Assembly: GCA_037349105.1 (NCBI GenBank)
Contig: JAYJMM010000070.1
Location: 620,001 to 684,000 of the forward strand
Reading direction: 5' to 3'
Source: Limnomonas spitsbergensis
Lineage: Eukaryota; Chlorophyta; Chlorophyceae; Chlamydomonadales
DNA: 64,000 nucleotides
Shown: positions 1 through 11,218 of the stretch, in pieces
Numbering within the stretch: the stretch's first letter is position 1
How the letters are laid out: the number at the start of each line of letters is the position of its first letter
Translations under genes and position numbers: made by a program
Notes under the pieces: generated by a model
The model's database searches: none
What the model was told of the DNA's origin: nothing
What the model saw: the letters and a program-made list of their open reading frames with translations, nothing else

Positions 1-1154
1 GGCATGCATGGAAATCACTTCGTAAGGAGACACGGAGCTCCTGTGTCTTGCCTCCCTCCTGGGAGTCCTGGACTCATGGGCTCCTACTCCTCCTGGCCTC
101 CTGCCCTCCTCCCTCTATGCAGCTTTGGATTGTGACTTGGTGCCAAGTTCTGTCTTATTGCCACTAGGTTTTGGGTTAGACTTGTACTTTCACGAGCAAC
201 GAATGCCTCTTTACCACTGGAAGCGAGCGAGCTTACGTAGATTTTGATGCCCTGGATGTGTGGACTGTGGACGGTGTGGATTTGCCAGACGAGGGAGACG
301 ATCACACGACATCACCGCAATATGCCTGTATCACCCGTCCTAACGTCTTACACGCCGCAACTTGTCCTTTTATGCCCGCGAGGTGATTGGTAAATCGCGT
401 AGTGTTGACGATCATATAATTACAAAATTTGTATCGCCCACGCTTGGCCTGGCCAGCCTTCGATGACGGCTGCAAAATCCAATGCGAATCAGCCGTGTAC
501 GCTGCATTCCTGTTCTCAGCGCTACCTCCATCGCTCTCATGCAGTCATGCAGTGCAGGAAATGGCGACCGTACTTGGCCGTGTTGCAAACGGTACGGTAC
601 GGTACGGGATTTTAGGCCAATACGGCCCGTACTGGGTAACCCTGGTTCCTTCTCTCTGTGAGTCTCTGAGTTTGGGTGTCATTTGGGACGCACCCGTCGG
701 AGTGGCTCATAGTCACAGGAACGCGAAATATACGTGCCGCATGCGCGCCGCCGGCCCGGGTGCCGCCGACCTGCATTTTTCTTTCTTTCGTATGCTCGCC
801 ATCAGAGGCTCGCCATTGCTCGCGTTTCCCTGGTTTCGGAGGTGGTTTCGCATTTTCGTACGACGACGTGCGATGCACGAGGCTGGCTCCTCCGTTCGAC
901 AAGGTAATTTACACGTTTGAATGTAGGCATTGCTTTCTCTTGCCAACAAGGATAAGCAAGGTTTTCGGAGGGCGCAGAGGAAGCGAGTTCATTGGGTAAT
1001 GAGATGATTGCGAGGAGGACTGAAGGACTCCCCCGGTCCTCCCAGGCCCCCAACACATCACCACCCCAACAATTCGAAATTTCGAAAATAAAAGTATTTC
1101 TGTGCCAGAATCTGAAAGTGAGACAAACAAAATACATGCCATTCATACCGGTAA
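1..1154. other. intergenic, no gene recognised
   Basis: No reading frame here has convincing protein character or splice-site support. The open frames around 430-1000 overlap on both strands and look like chance frames in GC-rich sequence. A short run of repeated CGGTA units lies near 590-610. Confidence 0.5.
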
Positions 1155-1855
1155 GAGCCAATTCACACCTTATTCAGTTCGTCGCTTTCAATTCGGTTAA
1201 ATTCGTCAGTTTGGCGACTGGTTTCGCAACCTGCAGTCTCACCTAATTCACATCAGAAAATCTGAACCTTGCGGCCGTCGCATGCTTAGACGTCACCTTA
1301 TGCGGTGAAATGGCCAGGAAAGCAGCATAAAACAACAGACAATACAGCATGGGATAGCATGACAGGATGGTCGTCATTGCCATAATGCCATGATGATCTG
1401 ATAAGCACATCGGATGCATGGCATGTCATCCTCAGCCGACTCAACCCCATCCTCAGGGTAGGACAATTGGAGATGTTCAATCAAATAACACATTCCTACA
1501 CTGCTGTGCCTTCTCATCCGGCATGACGTTCCTAGAAGGCTGTTTGATGCGCCCTTGCCTCGTAGTTGGGGTCTGATTGCTGCCGACAACCTTTATGGCA
1601 ACGAGTCGTTGGAGGTATAGAAAGACCTACGGTTAAGGAAGCTGTGATTTGAAGATTAGGGCGCGGTATGTAGACCGCAGCGAGCAGTGCCGACAAATCG
1701 TGACGAAACTTGCGAAACCAGCCAACCTTGCGAAACCAGCGAACTGAAACTGGTGGTCCGAGGCCGGTTTCAGTTGGCGTGGTTTCGCCGAACTGAACTG
1801 AAACCATGCGAAACCACGCGAAACCGATTGATGTGAATCAGGTGTGAATCGGCTC
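1155..1855. mobile_element. MITE, Harbinger-like (TAA target duplication)
   Basis: This 701-bp element has imperfect terminal inverted repeats of about 23 bp. The left end reads GAGCCAATTCACACCTTATT and the inverted right end reads GAGCCGATTCACACCTGATT. It is flanked on both sides by the trinucleotide TAA (1152-1154 and 1856-1858). A 3-bp TWA duplication and a G-rich terminus are typical of the PIF/Harbinger superfamily. GGTTTCGC-like motifs recur inside both ends. No transposase frame is visible, so it is non-autonomous. The superfamily assignment is inference. Confidence 0.7.
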
Positions 1856-2089
1856 TAACTCAGAGGCACAAAGCCGCAAGGCAGGATCCGCCACGGACAA
1901 TTAGCTACGCTGAGTAAATAATCCACCGAGGGGCACCGCTCTGACACTACCATGCAAGGTACCGGTTTATACGGCATTACGGGCCCTCTCATGCATGGAT
2001 TGCATTTCTTGGCACCGGCAGGTTCTCCGACAATATAGCAACGGAAGTACGTATATTCGGGTGATTCTGTTGTATCAAGTTTAAGTTAG

Positions 2090-3358
2090 GCCCTTGATGA
2101 CTGATTCTGCTGTTCTGATCATTCTGCTCCTCTGATTGACTGAACCTGCCTTAGGGCTGATTCTGACGTTCTGATCATTCTGCTCTTCTGATTGACTGAG
2201 TCTGCCTTAGGGCTGATTCTGCTGTTCTGATCATTCTGCTCTTCTGATTGACCGAGTCTGCCTTAGGGCTGATTCTGCCATTCTGATCATTCTGCTCTTC
2301 TGATTGACTGAGACTGCCTTAGGGGTCGGTCAGACTGCGTTGCGTTTGAGGTTGCGTTTGGCAGTTGCGTTTGGGTTGCGTTTGGATTTAGCGTGAATCT
2401 GACGCTAAACTGGTCACACTGCGTTTGGGCAAGGCGGCAGGGCAAGACGACGTCAGGGCACGGCATGGTACATTTTTGTGCGAATTCCGTCTCCCAGCGA
2501 CTCGGGGTTGATATTTCCTTACATTGTAACATATGTATTGTTCGTGTCCAGCTTAAGATCAAGCTTAAGCTGGAATTTATGAAAAATCTCAAACGCGAAG
2601 CGTCACCCCCCCCCCCCCCCCCTGCGTTTGCGTTTCGCGTTTTGACACGTTGCGTTTGGCGTTTGGGTAGTGTGACCGGCGTCGCGTTTGCACTTTTTCC
2701 TGACGCAACCCCAAACGTAACGCAGTCTGACCGACCTCTTAGGGCTGATTCTGCTGTTCTGATCACTCTGCTCTTCTGATTGACTGAGACTGCCTTAGGG
2801 CTGATTCTGACGTTCTGATCATTCTGCTCTTCTGATTGACTGAGTCTGCCTTAGGGCTGATTCTGCTGTTCTGATCATTCTGCTCTTCTGATTGACTGAG
2901 TCTGCCTTAGGGCTGATTCTGCCATTCTGATCATTCTGCTCTTCTGATTGACTGAGTCTGCCTTAGGGCTGATTCTGCTGTTCTGTTCATTCTGCATTTC
3001 TGATTGACTGAGTCTGCCTTAGGGCTGATTCTGCTGTTCTGATCATTCTGCTCCTCTGATTGACTGAGTCTGCCTTGGGGCTGATTCTGACGTTCTGATC
3101 ATTCTGCTCTTCTGATTGACTGAGTCTGCCTTAGGGCTGATTCTGCTGTTCTGATCATTCTGCTCTTCTGATTGACTGAGTCTGCCTTAGGGCTGATTCT
3201 GTTGTTCTGATCATTCTGCTCTTCTGATTGACTGAGACTGCCTTAGGGCTGATTCTGTTGTTCTGATCATTCTGCTCTTCTGATTGACTGAGTCTGCCTT
3301 AGGGCTGATTCTGCTGTTCTGATCATTCTGCTCTTCTGATTGACTGAGTCTGCCTTAT
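2090..3358. repeat. 56-bp satellite array A (interrupted by a MITE)
   Basis: About 15 head-to-tail copies of a 56-bp monomer are present, built around CTGTTCTGATCATTCTGCTC and GATTGACTGAGTCTGCCTTA. Copies differ by a few substitutions, for example CTGCTGTTC versus CTGACGTTC. The array is split by an inserted element at 2322-2738. The core contains the palindrome ATTCTGATCAGAAT in variant form. It is related to the array at 5785-6245, in inverted orientation. Confidence 0.9.
2322..2738. mobile_element. MITE, Harbinger/Tourist-like, inserted in satellite A (TTA target duplication)
   Basis: This 417-bp element has terminal inverted repeats of roughly 35 bp. The left end starts GGGGTCGGTCAGACTGCGTT and the inverted right end starts GAGGTCGGTCAGACTGCGTT. 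It is bordered by a direct TTA duplication (2319-2321 and 2739-2741). Removing the element and one TTA restores the uninterrupted satellite monomer exactly, which proves insertion. It contains many GCGTTTG motifs and an 18-nt C run near 2608. No coding capacity is seen. Confidence 0.9.
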
Positions 3359-3463
3359 CCATCCTCGGGTTGACGAACCGAATAAGGTGTTGAAGGCGAT
3401 CCGAGGTGCAGTTGAGTGTTCGGCTTGGGTGGTGGCTATGACAGAGGGGATAGCCTTCGGAAC

Positions 3464-5086
3464 ATGCGCTACATCGGCTTGAAGTACTATCCGTATGAGT
3501 CGCATGAGAAGGTGTGCCTAGTCTGCATGGGCTGCACAGGGTGTCTGCCTAGCATGGGAAGGGGGTCTGACCTGGCATGGCATGGGCTGCATGGGGTGCC
3601 TGTCTGGCATGGGGAAGGGGGTCTGACCTGACCAGGCATGGTATGGGGTGTCTGGGGTGTCTGTATGGCATGGAGAAGGGGTCTGATCTGACCTGGCATG
3701 GCATGCCTTGTCCGAGGTGTCTTCCTACCATGAGAAGGTGTGCCTGGCCTGCATTGGCTGCCTGGCTTTCATATCTAACCTGAAACCCCCTCCGCATGTC
3801 CCCCTGTTGCCCTATGACAAGTGCATGGTGATGGACAGGCCTTTGGATGCTTTGGTCAGTGTAGCTTTCAAGAACAAGCACACCAAGGAGGTCAAGCTGT
3901 CAGTGTTTCCCCGGCACACCGTGTGGGTTCAATGCCCTGGGCTCTGGACTTTCAACTACGTCTTCTACGACTTGTGCATCCTTCGCCCAGGCTTAAAGTG
4001 GCTTGACAAGGTGACAGGGAAGATTATCATGCACGATTCATCTCCAGTACACGGTACTGCCGACGCTGCTAATACGCACTTTTTGCCTTTCCTTCTTCCA
4101 TTCATGTTATAAGAGACGCTATATTTTGCCTTTCAACTGTTTATCTCAGGAGAACCGGAGTCACTGGGACCACAAGCTCCTGCACACTGGAGACCCTGTC
4201 AAGGGAGTATCGGCCGAGGTGCACGCCCATGATGTGAAGGAGACTCAGGCCATGGCAGAGATGCCTTGCGCCAGCGTCACGCACTTCCAGCGGAAAGCTA
4301 AGCCCATCTTCGACAGGTTCGTTGTTGTTTGTGGGGTTTCCGTGCTTCGACCATTCATTCGACCACTCGCTCGACCCTGTTTGGCAGTAATCGACGCTGT
4401 TAAACAGTCATCGATTACCAGGATAGACGTTTACACGTGCATTGATTGCCGATTACCAGGACGAAGTTCAGCACATCTGTCGAAAAGCAGGAGGACAAAG
4501 GAGGCTGGAATTCGAAGGTTTTCAATGCATACTCACATCTCATCTCTGGAGAAGCAGCAGCAAACAGCGCAGGCCACACTAACAGGTGGGATGGGAGTGG
4601 ATTTGGCATGGATGTGGTTTCGGGTATGGGAGTGGTTTTGGCATGGGGAGAGGATACTGGTATTGGTCAAGCATGTTTGCATGTTGTATATGTCTGTGAG
4701 TAATTCTTGTATCTTTCATTACCAGGGATTCTGTTTACATCATCCGCAACGACCTCTCGCCTGAGCTATTCAAGCACCTTGAGGAGACAAGCAGCATATG
4801 CAAGGGCTGGACTCCTATGGTGGAGGGTTGGCCTATGGCCCACTGCAAGGACATCTACCAGGAATACATTCAGCACGACAAGGAGGTCTTCCAGAAACAA
4901 GGGCAGGCTGGCCAGAAGACAGACAGCTACACCATGGACCTGATGGGCTACCTCAGCCAGCTGGGCTACAAGCACTTCTTCCAAGACTTTCCCTTGCTTT
5001 GGCGTGAGAACCCTGATCACCCATGTTTTCGTCACACTTTCTTCACGGAGCATAAGGAGGCATGGCAGAGGTACAGTGGGGCTTAA
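3464..5086 (+). CDS. unrecognised protein, four exons (266 aa in this model)
   Basis: Exons are 3464-3511, 3822-4046, 4150-4316 and 4726-5086 (stop TAA). The last three chain with matching phases: 3822-4046 ends in phase 0 at CCA/GTAC, 4150-4316 follows a TTTATCTCAG acceptor and ends in phase 2, and 4726-5086 follows CATTACCAG. The protein is rich in aromatic residues, Cys and His; pieces include VFPRHTVWVQCPGLWTFNYV, ENRSHWDHKLLHTGD and SQLGYKHFFQDFPLLW. I recognise no family. The first exon (MRYIGLKYYPYESHEK) and the left edge of exon 2 are uncertain: the frame stays open back to about 3738, and a copy of the exon-1 end (HEK followed by GTGTGC) lies at about 3727. The N-terminus may be longer. 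The gene sits between two inverted 56-bp satellite arrays. Existence of the last three exons is fairly secure; the boundaries of the first two are not. Confidence 0.55.
3500..3760 (+). repeat. degenerate tandem copies of exon-1 donor region
   Basis: The intron after the 3464-3511 exon carries repeats of the form GGCATGGGGAAGGGGGTCTG and GACCTGGCATGGCATGGG. A second copy of the exon end plus donor (CATGAGAAGGTGTGCCTGG) lies at about 3729-3747. This is the same exon-edge duplication seen in other genes of the window. Confidence 0.6.
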
Positions 5087-5229
5087 AATGGGGTAGGCCT
5101 GGGTGAAACACCTCATGCACGCACCACAATGAAATTTGTATCATACTTCCCTACTTCGTGACTCAGTGCATCTTTCTGAAATCCCTTCCTTATCAATGTT
5201 CCTTGAATGTAAATCATTGCCTGCACCAG

Positions 5230-5784
5230 GTGGTGCTTGGTGTCCCTCAACTACGGTGCATTCATGAACCCAAAAAACCCTAAACTGTCACCGCCCTGAC
5301 TCGCTCTGCCACCGCCCTAACACGCTCTGTCACTACCCTAGACCCTAAAGCTTAAAACTGTCACCACCCCAACACGCTCTTTCCCCACCCTAACTCGAGC
5401 TGTCACCGCCCTAAAAACTCAACCCTAAACCCTAAAACTGTCATTAACCTAACTCGCTCTGTCACCGCCCTAAAATCTCAATCTTTAACCTTACCTTAAA
5501 CCTTAACCTTAAACCTTAAGATGTCACCGCACTTACTGGCTATGTATGTCACCGCCCTAAAACCTAAACCCACAAACCTAAACTGGCATCGCCCTAACTC
5601 GCTATGTCACTGCCCTAAAACCTTAACCCTAAACCCAGAAATTTAACCACCCTACCTCGCTATGTCACCGCCTTAACTCGCTCTGTCCCCTCCCACACGC
5701 GCTGTGTCACTGCCCTAACTCGCTCTGTCACTGGCCTTAACTCTTAACCCTAAAACCCCAAGCCCTAAACCCTATAGCCGTCAG
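5230..5784. repeat. degenerate TGTCACCGCCCTAACTCGCT repeats with telomere-like tracts
   Basis: Irregular units of about 30-40 bp contain GTCACCGCCCTAACTCGCTC and are interspersed with CCCTAAACCCTAAA-like runs. The latter match the plant/green-algal telomere unit (TTTAGGG, reverse strand). No coding signal. Confidence 0.7.
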
Positions 5785-6245
5785 AATGTTTGGAATAGCA
5801 GATGGGGGTGGGAGGGGCTGGTACCTATCAGAACGTCAGAATGGTCGGAATAGCAGAATGGGGGTGGGAGGGGTTCCTCCCTATCAGAACGTCAGAATGG
5901 TCGGAATAGCAGAATGGGGGTGGGAGGGGTTCCTCCCTATCAGAACGTCAGAATGGTCGGAATAGCAGAATGGGGGTGGGAGGGGTTCCTCCCTATCGGA
6001 ACGTCAGAATGGTCGGAATAGCAGAATGGGGGTGGGAGGGGTTCCTCCCTATCAGAACGTCAGAATGGTCGGAAGAGCAGAATGGGGTTGGGAGGGGTTC
6101 CTCCCTATCAGAACGTCAGAATGGTGGGAATAGCAGAATGGGGTTGGGAGGGGTGCCTCCCTATCAGAACGTCAGAATGGTGGGAATAGCAGACTGGGGT
6201 TGGGAGGGGATCCTCCCTATCGGAACGTCAGAATGGTCGGAAGAG
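5785..6245. repeat. 56-bp satellite array B
   Basis: About eight copies of a 56-bp monomer are present, containing CAGAACGTCAGAATGGTCGG and GGGTGGGAGGGGTTCCTCCC. Because 56 is not a multiple of 3, three monomers make a 168-bp coding period, and the plus strand happens to lack stops across the array. That explains the open frame at 5970-6371, which I do not regard as a gene. The first half of the monomer resembles the reverse complement of satellite A. Confidence 0.9.
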
Positions 6246-6570
6246 CAGAATGGACGGAATGACAGAATCGTCGGAATCACAGAAATGTACGATATCGCTA
6301 GCAGAATTATTCGATATTGGACAGTAATTCTGCGATTCCGTTGGAGGGAAATAGATTCCGATTCTGGTTAAGACTGGGCAGAATTCTACTCAAAACTTGC
6401 AAAAATCTGTTTGAGGGAAATTTCCTCGATTCCGCTGTTCAGCAGAATTTCCGGTCTTCCGCTGCTTGCTTATGGGTTCTCCTTATTTTATATGCTCAGA
6501 GCTGAGCTAAAAATCTGATCACACTCGTTTAGGGCGCTGCCTTTCTGGCTGTAAGCACGTTTGAAGTTTA
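6246..6570. other. degenerate satellite edge, no gene
   Basis: GGAATNNCAGAAT-like motifs continue with decay to about 6440. Nothing else is recognised. Confidence 0.5.
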
Positions 6571-7632
6571 TTAAGGGTTCACAAGTGCTATTTTATCGGC
6601 CTTACGTTTTCCTGTGAATTAAACAAATTAATCCCAGCCCTATACCGGTTTAGTACAATTTTGCCTTTTTTCTTGCCTCTCCTTTGCCTATGCTCTCCCC
6701 AGCTGCTCCTCCCTGCCCCCTCCTGCTCACCCGTGGCGAACATTTGCAACAGAATGATGACAAACGCAGACACACTGTGCACCGTCGCAAAGAAGGTGGT
6801 TCGGCTGTTGGTGTCCTTGACCACAGTCGCAATGACTAGGGACCTGTGGAAGTACATGAGGGAACCTGCAGTTTGCAAGTATTACACAAATGGGGACAGA
6901 AAGGAAACATTACAGCTTACGATCATATTTGTACATGTAGCTACTACGCACTCAATGAATGACTGCAGATTCGTAAAACGGGGTAAGAGAATCTAGAGAA
7001 AGTGGTTCAAATTTCTTGATATACAACGTACAGCAACTAATTTGAGGTACGAGTGTTTCCTACGGCTCAAAGTGCATAAAAAACAGCTTTCAATCGAGTG
7101 AATCCAGCAACGTGGGCGCCAAGCAGGATATCGCAGCCCAAGCAGCAGCTGTCCTAATGCTCTTAACCGTGCAAAAAGCTCAAACTTCAAAAATGTAATC
7201 ATTTGCACCAGTTTGCGGGTGCCAGTTTCTGTTGTCAGGCTTCAAGTCAGGTTTCAGGGTTCACAATGTAGGTACGTGTTGCATGGCACATGGAACGCCC
7301 TAGAGCCTCCGCTCCTGAGGCTTCCTTGGCAGCAGGTACTGGGTGCACACATGTGCATGGCCTGTATTCAAAACTTCCTCATAACTACATAGAAACAGGC
7401 ATAGGAAAAGGCAGCTAGGCCTGCCCGCTCTAACCCAACCATGACCAGGCAACGGTATCTGCATGAGGAGGTGAGGAGACTTGAAGGGGTACTGCAGACG
7501 TGCGGCCAGGGGGCATTACAAGCAGAGGAGCGCCCCAACACCCAACCCACCCACGACGTAGGTCATCATCAGGTACGTGCACAACATGAGCAGGTACGGA
7601 GACTTGAGGATGAGAGTGAAGCTCTGGGTCAG
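6571..7632 (-). pseudogene. fragment of an NTP/NDP-exchange-type (ATP/ADP translocase-like/MFS) membrane transporter
   Basis: Two minus-strand exons join in phase. Exon 7632-7551 follows a GTCACAG acceptor and ends G/GTGGGT; exon 6865-6731 follows CAAACTGCAG and ends G/GTGAGC. The joined stretch contains LILKSPYLLMLCTYLMMTYV, then RTTFFATVHSVSAFVIILLQ and MFATG. The spacing of a helix, a short loop with R-T-x-F-F-A and a further helix ending in TG matches bacterial-type NTP/NDP exchange transporters as I know them. A possible last exon (6611-6571) adds about 12 residues and a stop, far short of the family's usual length. No upstream exons were found before 10.9 kb. It may be a truncated gene or a relic; satellite B begins where further exons would be expected. 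Exons are seen; the family is inferred. Confidence 0.5.
7440..7500 (-). repeat. decayed copy of part of the transporter exon
   Basis: The plus-strand segment GGTATCTGCATGAGGAGGTG followed by AGGAGACTTGAAGG resembles the exon segment at about 7570-7610 (GCACAACATGAGCAGGTACG followed by GAGACTTGAGG). It looks like a decayed tandem copy lying in the downstream intron. Confidence 0.4.
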
Positions 7633-7639
7633 CTGTGAC

Positions 7640-9960
7640 GACCAAGAGGGGAAACCATCCAGGGATTGATTTCTACATCGTCAGTTGCAGCCAGGTCACT
7701 GCCTTCGCATCCTAGGACAGACTGTTCCGTAAGGGTGGTGCACACATGAAGTCAAAGACCCGCCAGAAGCTGAAAGGAGACGCAGAGCTGTAGGCGAGCC
7801 TGGTTTGTCAGCAGCGGGACACATAGTTGAAGACATGTAGAGGAGGAATTGACCAATCGATATGACAAGCATCTTAGATCCTCCTATGTCACAAGATCTC
7901 GTAGGAAGATCGCTTCCGACGAGTGTGAACTCGCTCGCAGCTCGTATGCCCCGATGCAGGCCCGAGTGGGAAGGGCACATGATGTGCCGCACATCATGAC
8001 GCACAGGACCAGGCGCAGGACACATTTATCACAAATTTGCTGCTGTAGAGTGAGAACACATTATCCCTTCCCTCTGTTGTCTCAGCGAGCCCGCTTACTA
8101 GCCTTGACTAAAAATACGTCGCTTGAAAACCTTTACCACATTGTATCCACTACTAACCCCTCCTTGCCCCCGCCCGTCCGCACGATTACGGCTCAGTAGT
8201 GTTGCATGACACCACGCAGCGTGGGCGTGCGTCGCTATGGGGAGCTCGTTCATTTCGGTGTCCGCGCGGGCACACGCTGGTCCAAAATATGTCAGTGCAT
8301 GCTAAATGTCAGCAGCACTTCATGACAGTGTGAGTTGAGAAAGACTTGTCAAGTTTGGTGTGCCTTTGGAGCCTGAGTCATGGACCCCTGACCCATGCCC
8401 ATGCAGGCCATGCTGGTTGACATTGCAGTTTGCAAACCTCTCCAGTGGTGCAAACATAGCATCCCTCCCCTCCTTCATATTGTCTGTAGAGCCTGCTATT
8501 TTCTGTGCCATTTAACGTGACATGCTTCCAAAAGCTTCCACTCACAAACGTATGCTCACTTACACCAGGGGGGTGCACGCACGACTGCACGAGGACTGAA
8601 GGTACCAGTACCGGTTTTCCCTTTCCTCCTCTATTTCTCCTGCTCCGGACAACATCAAGCTAAATTGTTGATCCCTGAATGAGCCCTCTCACGAGCCAAG
8701 TGCTATCCCGCCTCTTTGATGCATCTGTACCTGCATCAGCCTTGCCTTGGTACTCTGAGAGCTACGCTCCAAATCCCCAGCAGCACCTGCATTCGTTAGG
8801 TATTACCGTTTAGATTCAGGTCAATTTATTATTTAGCTGGTATTAAGTTTAACCCATAAACCTGTACTGAATCAATGCATCAAACAATTTCAGGACATTC
8901 TACGGTGTTTGGATCAAGCGATCATTCACTCCTGAAGTCCTCCTGTAAGTACTCAAACATCCTGTGAATCGAGGGATATTGCATGCCTGCTACAGGCTTT
9001 CGAGGGATCTTCGTACTGAATTTATGTTCTGGAAATCACTGAAAGAATTGCCTTTTCGGGCTGCGGTGATCAGAGCACCTGGCAGGAGTGAGAGATGTGG
9101 ACACATTTTGATGTATGACATGTATATAATATCAGTCTTCTGACCAGTTCCCAAACATCCCCAATTCGTTCTCCAGTCCTTCCACTCATGAGCTCCTCCT
9201 CACCTCCTACGCTCAGCCGCGCAGTGGAATGTACTGCATCCAAGGTCTTGCGCCCCCCTGTACGTGGGTGTGCGGCGCGTGGTTAAAAAAATCATTGGAA
9301 TCATGAGGTCCATCAGGATCATTCAGGTTGATGGGTCATGAAATCATGAATCACACATGCAGGTGCTGGTGCCTCTGGTATGGGTCTGCCCCCCCCCCAG
9401 CTTGTGTGAAGCCTCCACCTAATGCAGAGAGCCTAGCATGTTGCATGGTAGCCCCAACCCATGCTACGGGCCCCAAATGCAGGGGTCACAAGCATAGGGT
9501 GGAGATGAAGAGGGTGGAGGGGACGTGGTAGTGGGTGTAGCGGGTGGGCTGGCAGCCAGAATATCCAGGCTAGGTGTAGAGAGGGTCCATCCAACAGTGT
9601 GTAAAAATTGAACCAGGCCAGCATGCTGTAGTGTAGCTGTTAGACGGGGGCGCAAGGCGGCGTGCCGCCCTCCGTGCAATGCGAAGGCTCTGGGCTACAT
9701 TGGCATGCACATTTGCAGCAGAGCCCTATTCATGCACCAGTCTTAGTCGAAAAAGTAAAGCAACGTCCACCCATAAGCCAACACAAGAGACGTGAAGGAA
9801 CAGCATGTCACCGGGCCTAGCCGGCCATTCCCGAACAATGGCCAGATGATCCTAACTAGGATAGTAGGATACCATGTTTGGTGGGTGGCAAGATGCTGCA
9901 ACAACAACAACTACAACAACCAAACCCTACATTTGGCACGCACACATTGAACCCCACACC
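7640..9960. other. no gene recognised
   Basis: Only short frames without splice-site support or recognisable residues. Small C and G homopolymers occur (for example near 9390). Exons shorter than about 60 nt could be missed here. Confidence 0.4.
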
Positions 9961-9969
9961 TCACTCACC

Positions 9970-10165
9970 CGCGCTGACAAAGCCAAACAAACGGCCCGCA
10001 GCTTCTGCACTGAACACGTCAGCACACCTGCATGTGTGGGGAAAAGCCAAACAAACGGCCCGCAGCTTCAGCAATGAACACCTCAGCACACCTGCATGTG
10101 GACAAAAGCCAAACAAAAGACTTGCAGCTTCTGCACTGAACACTTCAGCACACCTGAAAATGTGG
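9970..10165. repeat. minisatellite, about 62-bp unit, three copies
   Basis: Three head-to-tail copies contain AAGCCAAACAAACGGCCCGC and CTGAACACGTCAGCACACCT. Differences include an indel near the unit junction. The open frames over this stretch (9874-10530) come partly from the repeat and are not supported as coding. Confidence 0.8.
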
Positions 10166-10902
10166 TTGAGAGCCAGTCATATGTCGCGTTGAGCGTGAGG
10201 GCAATGATGGAGCGAATGAGGGTCAAAGACGGTCATGGATCAATCATTGATTCACAAGCTGGCATCCCATCAAGTCTATGGCAGGTCTGTATTTACTACA
10301 TGTCAGGCCTCGTTCATGTATGTAGGTATGTTGATTTCCGAATGTTCAAATGCATGCTGAAGTCCTCAACTAGCTACCTGCCATGGCTATCATCCTTCGT
10401 TCCCGAGCAAGGTATACCAGGCACAGCATTGCGCATTCCTTTCATATTAGCTACCGAAGGTGGCTTGTATCCTCACCTAGCCCAAATGGCACTGATGGCC
10501 ACGAGGTTCTGTACATTGAGAAAGATGTAGAAAGCAGCGCGGACCTGTTCAGGAGGGGGACATCAGGAAGCTCTCAGCCAATGACTCAAGTCACGTGGCA
10601 TAAGGCTTGATTTGAATGCGGGTTTCATTTGCAAGGCTCAGAGCTCCTTGCCGAGGAATGTACCCCTTGCATGGAAAATCTAGGCTGGAGCTATAACAAA
10701 CAAAAGCGCTGGCTGAAAGAAAAGAAAGCGCACCTCATGTGGAGCAGGGGATGTGGAGCATGGGAGGCAGAGGAACAGCACAGCTGGGGCCAAGGCTGCA
10801 TATATGCTGCTGCCCAACAGCGCTAGCAGCTAGCTGACATACAAGGTTTCAAATCCTGTTTATGGGCTGTTGACCGCTGACTGACCTCAGCCCCGTCAAC
10901 TA

Positions 10903-11218
10903 GCGTTCAGATTGCTGGGATGCACAATCTGACCATGTACTGCTCACCGCTCGGTGGAATCCATCAAGAGAGGCGTCCCCTCGGTGCACCGCTGCTGAGG
11001 CGCTCAGCTCCGGCGGGGGAGGAGAGCCGGTCGTCAGCTGCACTTTGGGCATCTGCACAGCAGCTTCATCTTTGGGAGCCACATCCAGTAGCCTGCGCAG
11101 GGCCGCGGCCTGGACTTCAGCCTGCCTCAGCAAATGCAGGGCTAGGGAGCCTTCCTGTGGGGTCGTGCTGTAGACGGCCGTGGAAAACATTCGCAGAGTT
11201 GCCTGAGCCTGGACTGCT
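10903..11218 (-). CDS. candidate terminal exon of an unrecognised gene
   Basis: On the minus strand an acceptor (CTTCATCTCAG) is followed by a 105-residue open segment to a TAG at 10903. It contains TPQEGSLALHLLRQAEVQAA and LRRLLDVAPKDEAAVQMPKV. The composition (Ala, Leu, Glu, Arg; helical) and codon use resemble coding sequence. The exon would enter in phase 1. No homologue is recognised and no upstream partner exon with matching phase was proven. The exon at 12583-12727 ends in phase 0, so at least one more exon would be needed between them. Confidence 0.35.

Noticed and set aside
429..1161. Several overlapping frames of 78-163 codons
   Set aside because: They overlap on both strands, show no recognisable domain, and have no splice signals or repeats that suggest coding.
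5970..6371. 133-codon open frame on the plus strand
   Set aside because: It lies inside the 56-bp satellite B; openness follows from a stop-free monomer read in three frames.
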